From assembly GCA_964545385.1 (NCBI GenBank), contig CAZJFG010000010.1:1-30032 (forward strand): a stretch of 30,032 bases of DNA. The letters run 5' to 3'. Below the pieces are notes generated by a model that saw only the letters and a program-made list of their open reading frames with translations, was not told where the DNA came from and made no database searches. Origin of the DNA: GCA-002780795 sp964545385. GTDB lineage: Bacteria; Patescibacteriota; Microgenomatia; UBA1406; GWC2-37-13. Shown in pieces: positions 21,769 to 30,017 of this stretch (within the stretch, counting starts at the first letter, position 1; each line of letters begins with the position of its first letter). Position numbers and translations under genes: made by a program.

Positions 21769-23477
21769 ATGAAGATTGCCCCAAAAGAATTACTGAATAT
21801 TCTTGTAAAAAATCAAGTTATTACTCAAGAGCAAGCCAATTTGAGCTTGATAGCTTAAAAAAAAATATTCCAATTGAGGACTATCTTTTTAATGAAACCC
21901 GAATTTCAAAACAAGACATTTTAAGTTCTATCGCATCCATTCTTAAAATCGGTTGTGTCGACATCGCCTCAATTGCAATCGATACGCAGGCTTTGGGACT
22001 TATTCCAGAATCAATATCGACTCTGCACAATATAATCCCAATTGCCTTCAATATTAAAAATGATTCAATTACACTGGCCACCACCGACCCTTTTAATATT
22101 ACTCTTTTTGAGTTTTTGGAAAAAAAAACAGGAAAAAAAATCGTACCGGTTCTTGGCTACGGACCGGATATTAGAAAAGCACTTGAAACAGTCTATTCTC
22201 AAAGTCTCTCGCCCGATGTCAAAGAAGCTCTTCGGGAAGTTGCACCGCAAGCAAAACAATCAAGTTTTGATACAACAGATTTAATTGTCCGAGAAGCTCC
22301 GATTGCTAAAATTGTCAATACCATTCTTGAATTTGCTGTCAAAAGCCGAGCCTCGGATGTCCACATTGAGGCTGAAGAAACAAAAACCCGTGTCAGATAT
22401 AGAATAGATGGAATTTTGCACGAAAAATTGAGCCTTCCGAAAGGAATTCACGAAGCACTTGTTTCCCGAATTAAAATTCTTTCCGAGATGAAGATCGATG
22501 AAAAAAGAATCCCCCAGGATGGCCGTTTTACTTTTCACCTTGGCGAAGAAGAGGTCGATCTTCGTGTTTCGACATTGCCTTCTGTCCATGGTGAAAAAGT
22601 GGTGATGAGACTTCTAAAAAAAACCGGCGGTTTACCTTCGCTTGCCGAACTTGGACTACGTGGTCCGCAGTTTCGTGATCTGGAAGATGCTATTGCAAAA
22701 CCTTATGGCATAATTCTTGTTACCGGCCCGACAGGCTCAGGTAAAACAACAACTTTGTACTCGATCTTATCAAGACTTAATAAACCAAGCGTCAATATTC
22801 TAACTCTTGAAGACCCGGTCGAATATCAAATTCCCGGCATCAACCAGGTCCAGATAAATCCACAGGCCGGTCTTACCTTTGCCAATGGACTTCGTGCTTT
22901 TTTGCGCCAAGATCCAAATATTATCCTTGTCGGAGAAATCAGAGATACGGAAACGACTCAACTTGCTATACAAGCTGCCCTTACCGGACATTTAGTTTTC
23001 TCTACGCTTCATACAAATGATTCGGCAACTGCGATTCCGCGTCTTATCGATCTGGGTGGAGAAACATTTCTTATCGCCTCAGTCCTCAATGCGGTAATTG
23101 CCCAAAGAATTGTCCGAAAAAATTGCAGAAGCTGTTCAACTACATATGAACCACCGGCAGAAATCCAAAAAAATATTAAAGATGTCTTGGGCGAATATCT
23201 ACCAAAATCCTATCAAGAAGGCAAACCAATGATTTTAACCAAAGGACGTGGATGCAACGAATGTAACCAGACCGGCTATCTGGGCCGGGTGGCTATTTTT
23301 GAAGTTCTAAAAATTTCAGGTGCAATAAATAAAATGATTCTTCAACAGGCAAGTGGAAAAGATATCGAAGCTCAAGCCAAAAAAGAGGGGCTTATTTCGA
23401 TGAAACAGGACGGATATTTAAAGGTTCTGGACGGTTTAACAACCATAGAAGAAATTTTAAGAGTAGCTGAGATTTAG
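21769..23477 (+). CDS. pilB: Pilus extension ATPase PilB, apparent frameshift near the start
   Basis: Hexameric ATPase that powers pilin polymerisation. The ATG at 21769 encodes MKIAPKELLNILVKN and QVITQEQAN, the start of the GspE/PilB N-terminal domain, but this frame stops at 21856-21858. The continuing similarity (FELDSLKKNIPIEDYL...) is one base back. One extra T near 21840 would join them into a 569-residue protein, normal for PilB. The remaining frame, whose first usable start is TTG at 21993, has GPTGSGKTT, TLEDPVEY (Asp box), ILVGEIRDTET (Walker B), STLHTNDS (His box) and two CxxC pairs for zinc (CRSC, CNEC). So either a real frameshift, a sequencing error in a T-run, or an N-terminally shortened product. 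pilT follows after 21 bp. Confidence 0.85.
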
Positions 23478-23498
23478 TTAATATTTTTAATCCGAAAA

Positions 23499-24551
23499 AT
23501 GAATATTGATCAATATTTCGATATTTGTATAGACAGAAAAGCATCGGATCTACATATTATTCCAGGTTTTTATCCGACAATTAGGATTAATAATCAGGTT
23601 AATCAACTTAAAATAATGGAAATTATGACTGAACAAAATTCAAAAACATTAACTTTCTCACTTTTAAACGATCAACAAAAAGAAATTTTTCTTTCAAATA
23701 AGCAAATTGATTTTGCCTATCAATATAAAGGTTATCGTTTTCGCTGCAACGCTTACTTTACCAAAGGCAATATTGCTTTGGCAATCCGCTTGCTTGATTC
23801 GAGAATAAAAACAATTGAAGAACTGAATCTTCCACCGTTTTTCCATGATCTGACAAAATATCGTCAGGGACTTGTCTTGGTTACCGGTCCGACCGGAGAA
23901 GGAAAATCAACCACTCTTGCCTCATTAATTAACGAAATCAACCTTAATCACAATAAACATATAATTACTATCGAAGATCCTATCGAATATGTTTATCCCT
24001 TGGGACGATCAATTGTCTCACAAAGAGAGCTTTATCAAGATACACATTCCTGGATTAATGCACTAAAAGCTGCCTTAAGAGAGGATCCTGATGTTGTTTT
24101 GGTTGGTGAAATGAGAGATTACGACTCAATTCAATTGGTCTTGACAATTGCCGAAACTGGCCATCTGGTTTACTCGACGCTTCACACAAGTTCTGCAGCA
24201 GAAACCATAAATAGGATTATCGATGTTTTTCCATCAGAACAGCAAACACAGATCAAACTTCAACTTTCTTCGGTTTTAAAAGCTGTGATTGCACAAAGAC
24301 TTATCCCAACACTTGACAATACAAAAAGAATTCCGGCAGTTGAAGCATTGCTAAATAATTCTGCGATTTCAACAATTATCCGCGAGGGAAAATACCAATT
24401 ACTTCCAAATGTAATTGCTACGAGCGAAGGAGAAGGAATGATTCTTTTTGAAAGATATATGGTCGGCTTACTTGAAAAAGGCCTTATTACTAAAGAAACT
24501 GCTATAAATTATGCTTTTCGACCAAAGGAAATGGAAAAATTACTTAAATAA
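23499..24551 (+). CDS. pilT: Pilus retraction ATPase PilT
   Basis: 350 residues, the usual PilT length, without the PilB N-terminal domain or zinc region. The PAS-like N-terminal domain contains KASDLHIIPGFYPTIR. The RecA-like core has Walker A GPTGEGKST, ITIEDPIEY, DPDVVLVGEMRDYDS (Walker B) and TGHLVYSTLHTSSAAETI (His box), followed by the VFPSEQQTQIKLQLSSVLKAVIAQRLI signature of PilT. The conserved AIRTGK-like late motif is replaced by ISTIIREGKYQLL. It lies between pilB and pilC, with 2 bp to pilC. Confidence 0.93.
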   Translation: MNIDQYFDICIDRKASDLHIIPGFYPTIRINNQVNQLKIMEIMTEQNSKTLTFSLLNDQQKEIFLSNKQIDFAYQYKGYRFRCNAYFTKGNIALAIRLLDSRIKTIEELNLPPFFHDLTKYRQGLVLVTGPTGEGKSTTLASLINEINLNHNKHIITIEDPIEYVYPLGRSIVSQRELYQDTHSWINALKAALREDPDVVLVGEMRDYDSIQLVLTIAETGHLVYSTLHTSSAAETINRIIDVFPSEQQTQIKLQLSSVLKAVIAQRLIPTLDNTKRIPAVEALLNNSAISTIIREGKYQLLPNVIATSEGEGMILFERYMVGLLEKGLITKETAINYAFRPKEMEKLLK

Positions 24552-24553
24552 CT

Positions 24554-25753
24554 ATGCTTATTAGCTATAAAGCTCTAAAAGGGAATAAAATTGTGACGGG
24601 AAAACTCGAGTCTCAAAATGAAAAGACAGTTATTTCATATTTGCGGAACCAGGGTTATTTTCCTATTGAGTTAAAAGCTGAATCTAACAAATCCGGATCT
24701 CTATTTGGCTTTTTTTTTAACCGGATATCATTCAACGATATAGTTGATTTAACCAGACAAATTGCTATTATGCTTAATGCCGGCCTTACTCTTGTCGATT
24801 GTTTGGAAATATTAAAAAAACAGACGACAAAAAGTGCTATGCTCGAGCTTATCGAAAATCTTGAAAAAGATGTAAAAGGAGGAAGTAATTTATCATCCGC
24901 ATTAAAACGATATCCTCAATATTTCTCGAATTTATATATTTCCTTAGTAAAATCAGGAGAGGCATCCGGTAAATTAAGCGATATTCTTCTTCGTCTTTCC
25001 GAAAACCTGGAAAAACAACGAGAGTTCCGAGGAAAAATTAAAGGGGCATTGATTTACCCGGTAATTTTGATTGTCGGTATGATTGCCGTGATGTTTATCG
25101 TCGTAACATTTGTTATTCCGAAACTTCTCGACCTTTATAAAGATTTCAATATTGATCTACCTTTTACAACAAAGATTTTAATGGCTGTTTCCTCATTCAC
25201 CGCAAAATTTTGGCCGCTAATTATCCTTGCCGTTTTTGGAACTGTGACCATCGTCAACAGATTTTTAAAAACAAAACAAGGAAAATTGATACTTGACACT
25301 AATTTGCTTAAAATCCCAACGCTTAACAATGTAATAAGAATAAGTGCTTTAGTTGATTCAACTCGCACTTTATCTATTTTAATAGGTTCCGGTGTTTCGA
25401 TCATGGAAGCACTCGGAATAGTTATTGAAACAACAGAAAATATAGTCTTTCAGCAAGCCTTTGAAAACATCCAAAAGAAAGTGGAAAAAGGTGTTTCCTT
25501 AGGCACTGCCATGCAACAAGAACACGTTTTTCCACCAATCTTGGTTCAAATGACTTTGGTTGGGGAGCAGACCGGTAAGCTTGATGAAACACTTGGCAGA
25601 ATTTCTCATTATTTTGAAATGGAATCGGAAATTGCCGTAAAAACTTTGACAACTTTGATTGAACCTGCAATTCTAGTTTTTTTGGGTTTGGGCGTTGGCG
25701 CTTTAGTCACTTCGGTTATCACGCCAATTTATCAGCTCACAAGTACTTTTTGA
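24554..25753 (+). CDS. pilC: Pilus inner-membrane platform protein PilC
   Basis: 399 residues, normal for PilC/GspF. Two homologous cytoplasmic helical domains: the first with DIVDLTRQIAIMLNAGLTLVDCLEIL, and the second with LVDSTRTLSILIGSGVSIMEALGIV, each followed by membrane helices (about 170-190 and 215-235; last helix about 365-390 in ETLTTLIEPAILVFLGLGVG-like sequence). It holds the pilus base and transmits ATPase motion. The final ~35 bp carry the promoter region of the next pilin. No Shine-Dalgarno. Confidence 0.95.
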   Translation: MLISYKALKGNKIVTGKLESQNEKTVISYLRNQGYFPIELKAESNKSGSLFGFFFNRISFNDIVDLTRQIAIMLNAGLTLVDCLEILKKQTTKSAMLELIENLEKDVKGGSNLSSALKRYPQYFSNLYISLVKSGEASGKLSDILLRLSENLEKQREFRGKIKGALIYPVILIVGMIAVMFIVVTFVIPKLLDLYKDFNIDLPFTTKILMAVSSFTAKFWPLIILAVFGTVTIVNRFLKTKQGKLILDTNLLKIPTLNNVIRISALVDSTRTLSILIGSGVSIMEALGIVIETTENIVFQQAFENIQKKVEKGVSLGTAMQQEHVFPPILVQMTLVGEQTGKLDETLGRISHYFEMESEIAVKTLTTLIEPAILVFLGLGVGALVTSVITPIYQLTSTF

Positions 25754-25764
25754 CGAAAAAGCTC

Positions 25765-25794
25765 TTGACAAATACGAATAAAAAGTTTTATTAT
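25765..25794 (+). promoter_or_regulatory. Strong internal promoter for the downstream pilin
   Basis: TTGACA (25765-25770), 18 bp, TATTAT (25789-25794), then 9 nt to the ATG at 25804, predicting a leaderless mRNA. It starts in the gap just after the pilC stop and supports 25804, rather than the open frame from 25750, as the pilin start. Confidence 0.75.
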
Positions 25795-25803
25795 GAAGCA
25801 TAT

Positions 25804-26337
25804 ATGAAAAAAGCTACTAGAGGTTTTACTTTAATTGAGCTTTTAATAGTTATTGCACTTCTTGGAGCATTGGCAGTAGGTTTACTTGCTGCCCTCGACC
25901 CGTTTGAGCAGTTGAAGAAAGGAACAGATACTGGAGTGAGAAATACAGTTTCAGAATTTCAAGGAGCAGCTATCAGATACTATGCTATTAAGAATCAAAT
26001 GCCGTGGTGTGCTAATGCTGAATGTGATGCCTACGAAGACGGTTTGGATGATATTGTAACGGGAAAGCCACTTAGCGAAATGACTAATACCTTGGCCAAT
26101 ATTGTTGATACTGGCGAGCTTAAAAATGATTTTGCAACCTTGGCTGGAGATGCAACCTTGGCAAAAATATTTGTCTTTGGATCTAATACGGATGCAAGCA
26201 TTACCGTTTGTTACAAACCGACTTCAAAATCATTTACAAGCGATCCTAATACTAAATTTAATCCTGATACTGGAGTGGATGATTGTGAATCTGATCCAGA
26301 CCCAGCAAAAAATACGTGTCTGTGGTGTGTTAAGTAA
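25804..26337 (+). CDS. Type IV pilin, probable major subunit
   Basis: 177 residues from the ATG at 25804. Leader MKKATRG, cleavage before FTLIELLIVIALLGALAVG, Glu at mature position 5. Right after the helix comes ALDPFEQLKKGTDTGVRNTV and EFQGAAIRYYAIKNQMPWC, a pattern I associate with CPR major pilins, which differ from the RDAxRKSD type of the other pilins here. The C-terminal domain has six Cys and an Asp/Pro-rich end (ESDPDPAKNTCLWC). It has its own near-consensus promoter, unlike the other pilins, which argues for high expression. Major-subunit status is inference. Confidence 0.82.
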   Translation: MKKATRGFTLIELLIVIALLGALAVGLLAALDPFEQLKKGTDTGVRNTVSEFQGAAIRYYAIKNQMPWCANAECDAYEDGLDDIVTGKPLSEMTNTLANIVDTGELKNDFATLAGDATLAKIFVFGSNTDASITVCYKPTSKSFTSDPNTKFNPDTGVDDCESDPDPAKNTCLWCVK

Positions 26338-26342
26338 AGATC

Positions 26343-26834
26343 ATGTTTAAGATTGGTTTTAATATAAAAAAAACATCTACTGGATTTACTCTTATCGAGC
26401 TTCTTGTTGTAATTATGCTTCTTGGTGCTCTGACGACTATACTTATGGGAAATTTTTTTACGTCTTTAAAAAAAGGTCGGGATGCTAGAAGAAAAAGTGA
26501 TCTCGAAAATATCCAAAAAGCGCTAGAAATGTATTATGAGGATAATAAAACTTATCCTGCAAGTATTTCATTTGGCTCATCTCTTTCATCTTCCACTAAA
26601 ACTTATATGCAAAAAATTCCTAATGACCCGGTCGCTGGTAATAATTATTTATATGAAAGCGACGGTACTTATTACCGTCTTTTTTCATGCATCGAAAACA
26701 AACTTGATGAATCTCCAGGAGTCAGCCAAACAGGTTATGTTGGTACACCCGGAATCTGCGGGACCGGAGACTGCGCAACCTGCAAATATACGGTATCGGA
26801 TTCCGGAAGTAATTTGTTAACTCCTGTCCCTTAA
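26343..26834 (+). CDS. Type IV prepilin, GspG-like
   Basis: 163 residues. Leader MFKIGFNIKKTSTG, cleavage before FTLIELLVVIMLLGALTTI, Glu at mature position 5, then KKGRDARRKSDLENIQKALEMYYEDNKTYP, the classical GspG-type helix followed by the P-containing turn. The C-terminal domain has Ser-rich loops and five Cys (CGTGDCATC). It starts 5 bp behind the preceding pilin and is presumably on the same transcript. It converges on the wzy-like gene, 32 bp away; no terminator is visible in that gap. Confidence 0.85.
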   Translation: MFKIGFNIKKTSTGFTLIELLVVIMLLGALTTILMGNFFTSLKKGRDARRKSDLENIQKALEMYYEDNKTYPASISFGSSLSSSTKTYMQKIPNDPVAGNNYLYESDGTYYRLFSCIENKLDESPGVSQTGYVGTPGICGTGDCATCKYTVSDSGSNLLTPVP

Positions 26835-26866
26835 TTCCAATATCCCAAAGCTAAGCAGATGAACCT

Positions 26867-28951
26867 TTACAACTTCTTAATCAACTGCTCTTTAAGTTGT
26901 TTATAGCCCGTATCGTTCGGTTTTAACTTCATGGCTGTTTCTATTTCTTTTATCGCTCGTTCCTCAAACTTTTTCTTGATAGAACTATCTTTTTCAATAT
27001 CTGCCAGAAGCGAGTAAAAAATACTCAAACTATATGAAATTTTTGGGTCGGTTGGCGCATAGATTTGAGCTGTTTTTAATGCTTTTACTGCTTCTAAAAG
27101 ATCTTTCGCCTTATCTTCCACCTGATAAAAAAGATAATAATTTTTTGCCTTTGTTTTCCAGTAAAGACTGTTTTTTGGTGAAGCAGTTAAAGTCTTGTTA
27201 TTATAATACTTGGCAAGTTCGACCAGTTGTTTGGCTGAATCTTCCTGCTTTTGATAAGCAGAAATGAAAGCCAGGTTCGCCAAAACGTAGGAAAATTTAT
27301 CTTCATAGACATGTTCGTACCTGAATTTTAAAGCTTCATTAAGGTAGGTTGCGGCTACTTGGTAATTACCTATTTTATAATAACTATCACTCTTGGCGTA
27401 ATTTACATCGGCCAAAAAATAACGACCAATATAAATCAATGTGTATAGTAAAATAAGAAAAAGTGTTGTCATACAAAGCTTTTGCCAAAGCAGATTAAAA
27501 CTGTAATTTGCGGTTTTTTCTTCTTCAATACTTTTTGAAGGATGAGCGAGTATAAAAATAAAGGCCGGTAAAAGATAAAAAAATAAATTTATCATAGTTA
27601 CCGAAAATCCAAAGAAATTTGTAATCAAAATTGTTAAATAGGCGCAGATTAAACTTAAAACTAAAATTCTTGAGCTTGAATCCGATTCTGTTTTGAGCTT
27701 TGAACTTTGAATTTTAAGTTGATAAATAGTGTATATTACCACCGTAAATATTAAGCCTAAGTAAGCTGCTAAACCAATATAGCCTGTCGTGGCAAAATAA
27801 TTTAGATATTCATTATGTGCTTTGTTGTAAAGATAATCCCACTCCGAAGTAAGATTATGAGCTGCAGGCCTGACAAAATAATATGCGTATGCAAATGTTT
27901 CGACACCTGTCCCAAACCATGGATTTTTTTTGCCCAAAGCAATTGCACCCTGCCAAACTATTTTTCGGATATCTCCGGATTCCGTGACATCGGAATTCAT
28001 TACTTCTTTTTGATCGGTTTTTTTTACAGCGGATTTATCAGAAACAATTTTTTTGAACCGATAGTTTTTTATGTCAAGAAAACGATCGACTTGTGGGATA
28101 CCGGTTTTACAAAATACTAAAGTAATAAAAAATAATACGCTGATTATTAAAATTTTCTTGTATTTTTTTTCAACAAAAAATAAATAACTTGGGATAAAGA
28201 TTAAAAAACCAACGCCCAAACCGATCATAGAAGAACGAGAACGAGTAAAAAGCAAAGTTACAAGATTTAGTACTAAATATAAAGTATCAAGTACTAAGTA
28301 CTTTAAGTCTTTATTTTTGAAATAAAAATATAAACCGATAAAAAAAGTGACTGCCAGATAAGCGCCAAGCCAATTCGGTTGTCCCAAAGTGGAGAATAAC
28401 CTTTCAGATGGTCGAAACTGAGTTGTCCAACAATTATTATTCAGTTGACCGCTAAAAAGATAGCACGATAAATCATGTCCGAATTTCCCTGGCAGTCCCC
28501 ACAAAATAACCAATAATGATCCAATAACTATTATTTTTAACTGCTTTTGTAAATATTTTTCCGAAAAATTACGGAAGTTGCTGACTAAAGCATAGTAAAG
28601 AATAATATAACAAACTATTGAAAGCAATCCGCCGTTGAAACGGCCATAATAGCCAAAAATTGAGGTATGAACGTCAATTGAGACAAAAGTAGAAATAAGT
28701 TGAGAAATAAAAAAAATTAAAATTGGAATATCCAAGTAAGTTTTTTTTACTATAATTTTTTTTATAAGAATTATTTTAAAAAACCAAAAAAAAGTGACAA
28801 GAATTGTTATCACGTAGATAAAAAGCATTTTGTTAAATTCAAAAAGTTCAGACGTAATTGAAGTCATAACAAGCGGCGTAATAAGAAAAAGACTATAATA
28901 TAAACATTCAAGAATTTTATTGATTAATCTAAGAAGTTTTGACTTTTCCAC
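26867..28951 (-). CDS. Wzy/O-antigen-ligase-like membrane protein with TPR tail; candidate pilin oligosaccharyltransferase
   Basis: 694 residues with about 12 membrane helices in the first ~500, then a soluble helical-repeat tail (about 515-690) with TPR-like units such as YYKIGNYQVAATYLNEALKF and KALKTAQIYAPTDPKISYSL. The Wzy_C region includes RSRSSMIGLGVGFL, PWFGTGVETF and NKAHNEYLNYFATTGYIGL; the NxxHNEYL and the long outer loop with Arg are typical of the O-antigen ligase/PglL superfamily, which moves lipid-linked glycans to lipid A, polymer or pilin. The start is GTG at 28951 with TAAAAT 8 nt upstream. It lies next to the pilins. Two 7-bp repeat arrays lie in its coding sequence. Polymerase or ligase roles remain possible. 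Confidence 0.78.
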   Translation of the reverse strand: MEKSKLLRLINKILECLYYSLFLITPLVMTSITSELFEFNKMLFIYVITILVTFFWFFKIILIKKIIVKKTYLDIPILIFFISQLISTFVSIDVHTSIFGYYGRFNGGLLSIVCYIILYYALVSNFRNFSEKYLQKQLKIIVIGSLLVILWGLPGKFGHDLSCYLFSGQLNNNCWTTQFRPSERLFSTLGQPNWLGAYLAVTFFIGLYFYFKNKDLKYLVLDTLYLVLNLVTLLFTRSRSSMIGLGVGFLIFIPSYLFFVEKKYKKILIISVLFFITLVFCKTGIPQVDRFLDIKNYRFKKIVSDKSAVKKTDQKEVMNSDVTESGDIRKIVWQGAIALGKKNPWFGTGVETFAYAYYFVRPAAHNLTSEWDYLYNKAHNEYLNYFATTGYIGLAAYLGLIFTVVIYTIYQLKIQSSKLKTESDSSSRILVLSLICAYLTILITNFFGFSVTMINLFFYLLPAFIFILAHPSKSIEEEKTANYSFNLLWQKLCMTTLFLILLYTLIYIGRYFLADVNYAKSDSYYKIGNYQVAATYLNEALKFRYEHVYEDKFSYVLANLAFISAYQKQEDSAKQLVELAKYYNNKTLTASPKNSLYWKTKAKNYYLFYQVEDKAKDLLEAVKALKTAQIYAPTDPKISYSLSIFYSLLADIEKDSSIKKKFEERAIKEIETAMKLKPNDTGYKQLKEQLIKKL
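27691..27718 (-). repeat. Heptamer array in the wzy-like gene (array B)
   Basis: On the coding strand four heptamers, CTTAAAA, TTCAAAG, TTCAAAG and CTCAAAA, encode LKIQSSKLKT, in a hydrophilic loop after a membrane helix ending in TIYQ. The same style of TTCAAAG repeats is not found elsewhere in the window. Confidence 0.65.
28268..28302 (-). repeat. Heptamer array in the wzy-like gene (array A)
   Basis: Plus-strand heptamers TAGTACT, AAATATA, AAGTATC, AAGTACT, AAGTACT (35 bp). Because three heptamers make seven codons, the protein shows a seven-residue echo, YLVLDTL then YLVLNLV, inside a hydrophobic segment. The unit matches the AAGTATC/AAATATC array in recG. Confidence 0.75.
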
Positions 28952-28952
28952 T

Positions 28953-30017
28953 ATGTTTAATTTTATTCAAAATATAAAAAAAATCCAGTCGACTTTTTTT
29001 GATTCTTTTGATGTTGCCTTTGATTTTGGTACATCAAATACTCGAATTGCTATAAAGAATCGAGGAATTATCTTAAGACAACCAACTATTCTTGGACTAA
29101 ATTCTAAATCAAAAGATTATATTTTTTACGGTAACGAAGCAAAAAAAGTAATCGGTAAAACTCCTGATTTCGTAAAAATTATAAGACCTGTGGCAAACGG
29201 TATTATTTCCAATTTTGACGCCTATCTTGCCTTGATTGAATATTTTATCTCAATATCAATTAATCATTATTTGAAAAACTATAAAATTATTAAACCCGTT
29301 TTAAGAGCCGTTGTAGCCGTTCCTTACTTTGCTACGGAAATTGAAAAAAAAGCAGCGGAGGAAGTATTGTATAAACTTGGTTTTACCAGGGTTTTTTTAA
29401 TAGAAAAACCTGTTGCCAATGTTGCAGGAACAGGCTTCAACCCTATGTCTCATCGACCAACTCTAATTGTCGATTTGGGTGGGGGATTAATCGAAGCTGG
29501 TATTGTTTCCGGTGGCGGAATTGTCAGTGAAAAAGTTACTAAAAATGCCGGGGATCACTTTAGCCAAATTATTGCTAACTACATTTATTTAAAGCATGGA
29601 TTAATTTTGGGCGAAACAACCTGCGAACAACTTAAACACACGTTGCTTAGTTTTAAAGGAGAAGAAAAGATCGTGACCGTGCGAGGAAAAGCCTTGGAAA
29701 ACGGACTACCAAAATCAATACGTTTAAAATCAAGTGAAATTAAGGAATCTTTGTTTACCGCCATCTCCCAAATTATCGATCTTATTAAAGAGCTTATTGA
29801 GATTTCTCCTCCTGAGGTAGTCGATGAGATATATGACCAGGGAATCTTTCTTTCTGGCGGTCTGGCTAATATTACAGGTATTGATCAGTTTATTTCCAAT
29901 GAAATAAAAATCACAGTCAATATCGCGGAACATCCATCCGATACAACAATTACAGGCCTTTTGAGAATCTGTAATGATAAGGATTTGTTAAATAAACTTG
30001 CTATCACTTCAATATAA
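28953..30017 (+). CDS. mreB: MreB-like actin homologue, divergent
   Basis: 354 residues from the ATG at 28953; an upstream TTG frame to 28920 is unneeded. Actin-type fold of the MreB group, which organises wall synthesis: DFGTSNTRIAIKN at 24-36 (phosphate-1), RPVANGIISNFD at 78-89, VVAVPYFATEIEKKAAEE, EKPVANVAGTG at 151-161, DLGGGLIEAGIVSGGGIV at 174-191 (phosphate-2) and FLSGGLANITGID near the end. MreB normally has GGGTTE where this has GGGLIE, so phosphate contact may differ. The first ~18 residues (FNFIQNIKKIQSTFFD) could form the membrane-binding amphipathic helix. Only 1 bp separates it from the start of the divergent wzy-like gene. Confidence 0.83.
   Translation: MFNFIQNIKKIQSTFFDSFDVAFDFGTSNTRIAIKNRGIILRQPTILGLNSKSKDYIFYGNEAKKVIGKTPDFVKIIRPVANGIISNFDAYLALIEYFISISINHYLKNYKIIKPVLRAVVAVPYFATEIEKKAAEEVLYKLGFTRVFLIEKPVANVAGTGFNPMSHRPTLIVDLGGGLIEAGIVSGGGIVSEKVTKNAGDHFSQIIANYIYLKHGLILGETTCEQLKHTLLSFKGEEKIVTVRGKALENGLPKSIRLKSSEIKESLFTAISQIIDLIKELIEISPPEVVDEIYDQGIFLSGGLANITGIDQFISNEIKITVNIAEHPSDTTITGLLRICNDKDLLNKLAITSI

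Noticed and set aside
21832..21866. Programmed -1 frameshift in pilB
   Set aside because: No X-XXY-YYZ slippery site at the point where the frames join, and the A-run lies after the stop; a T loss explains it more simply.
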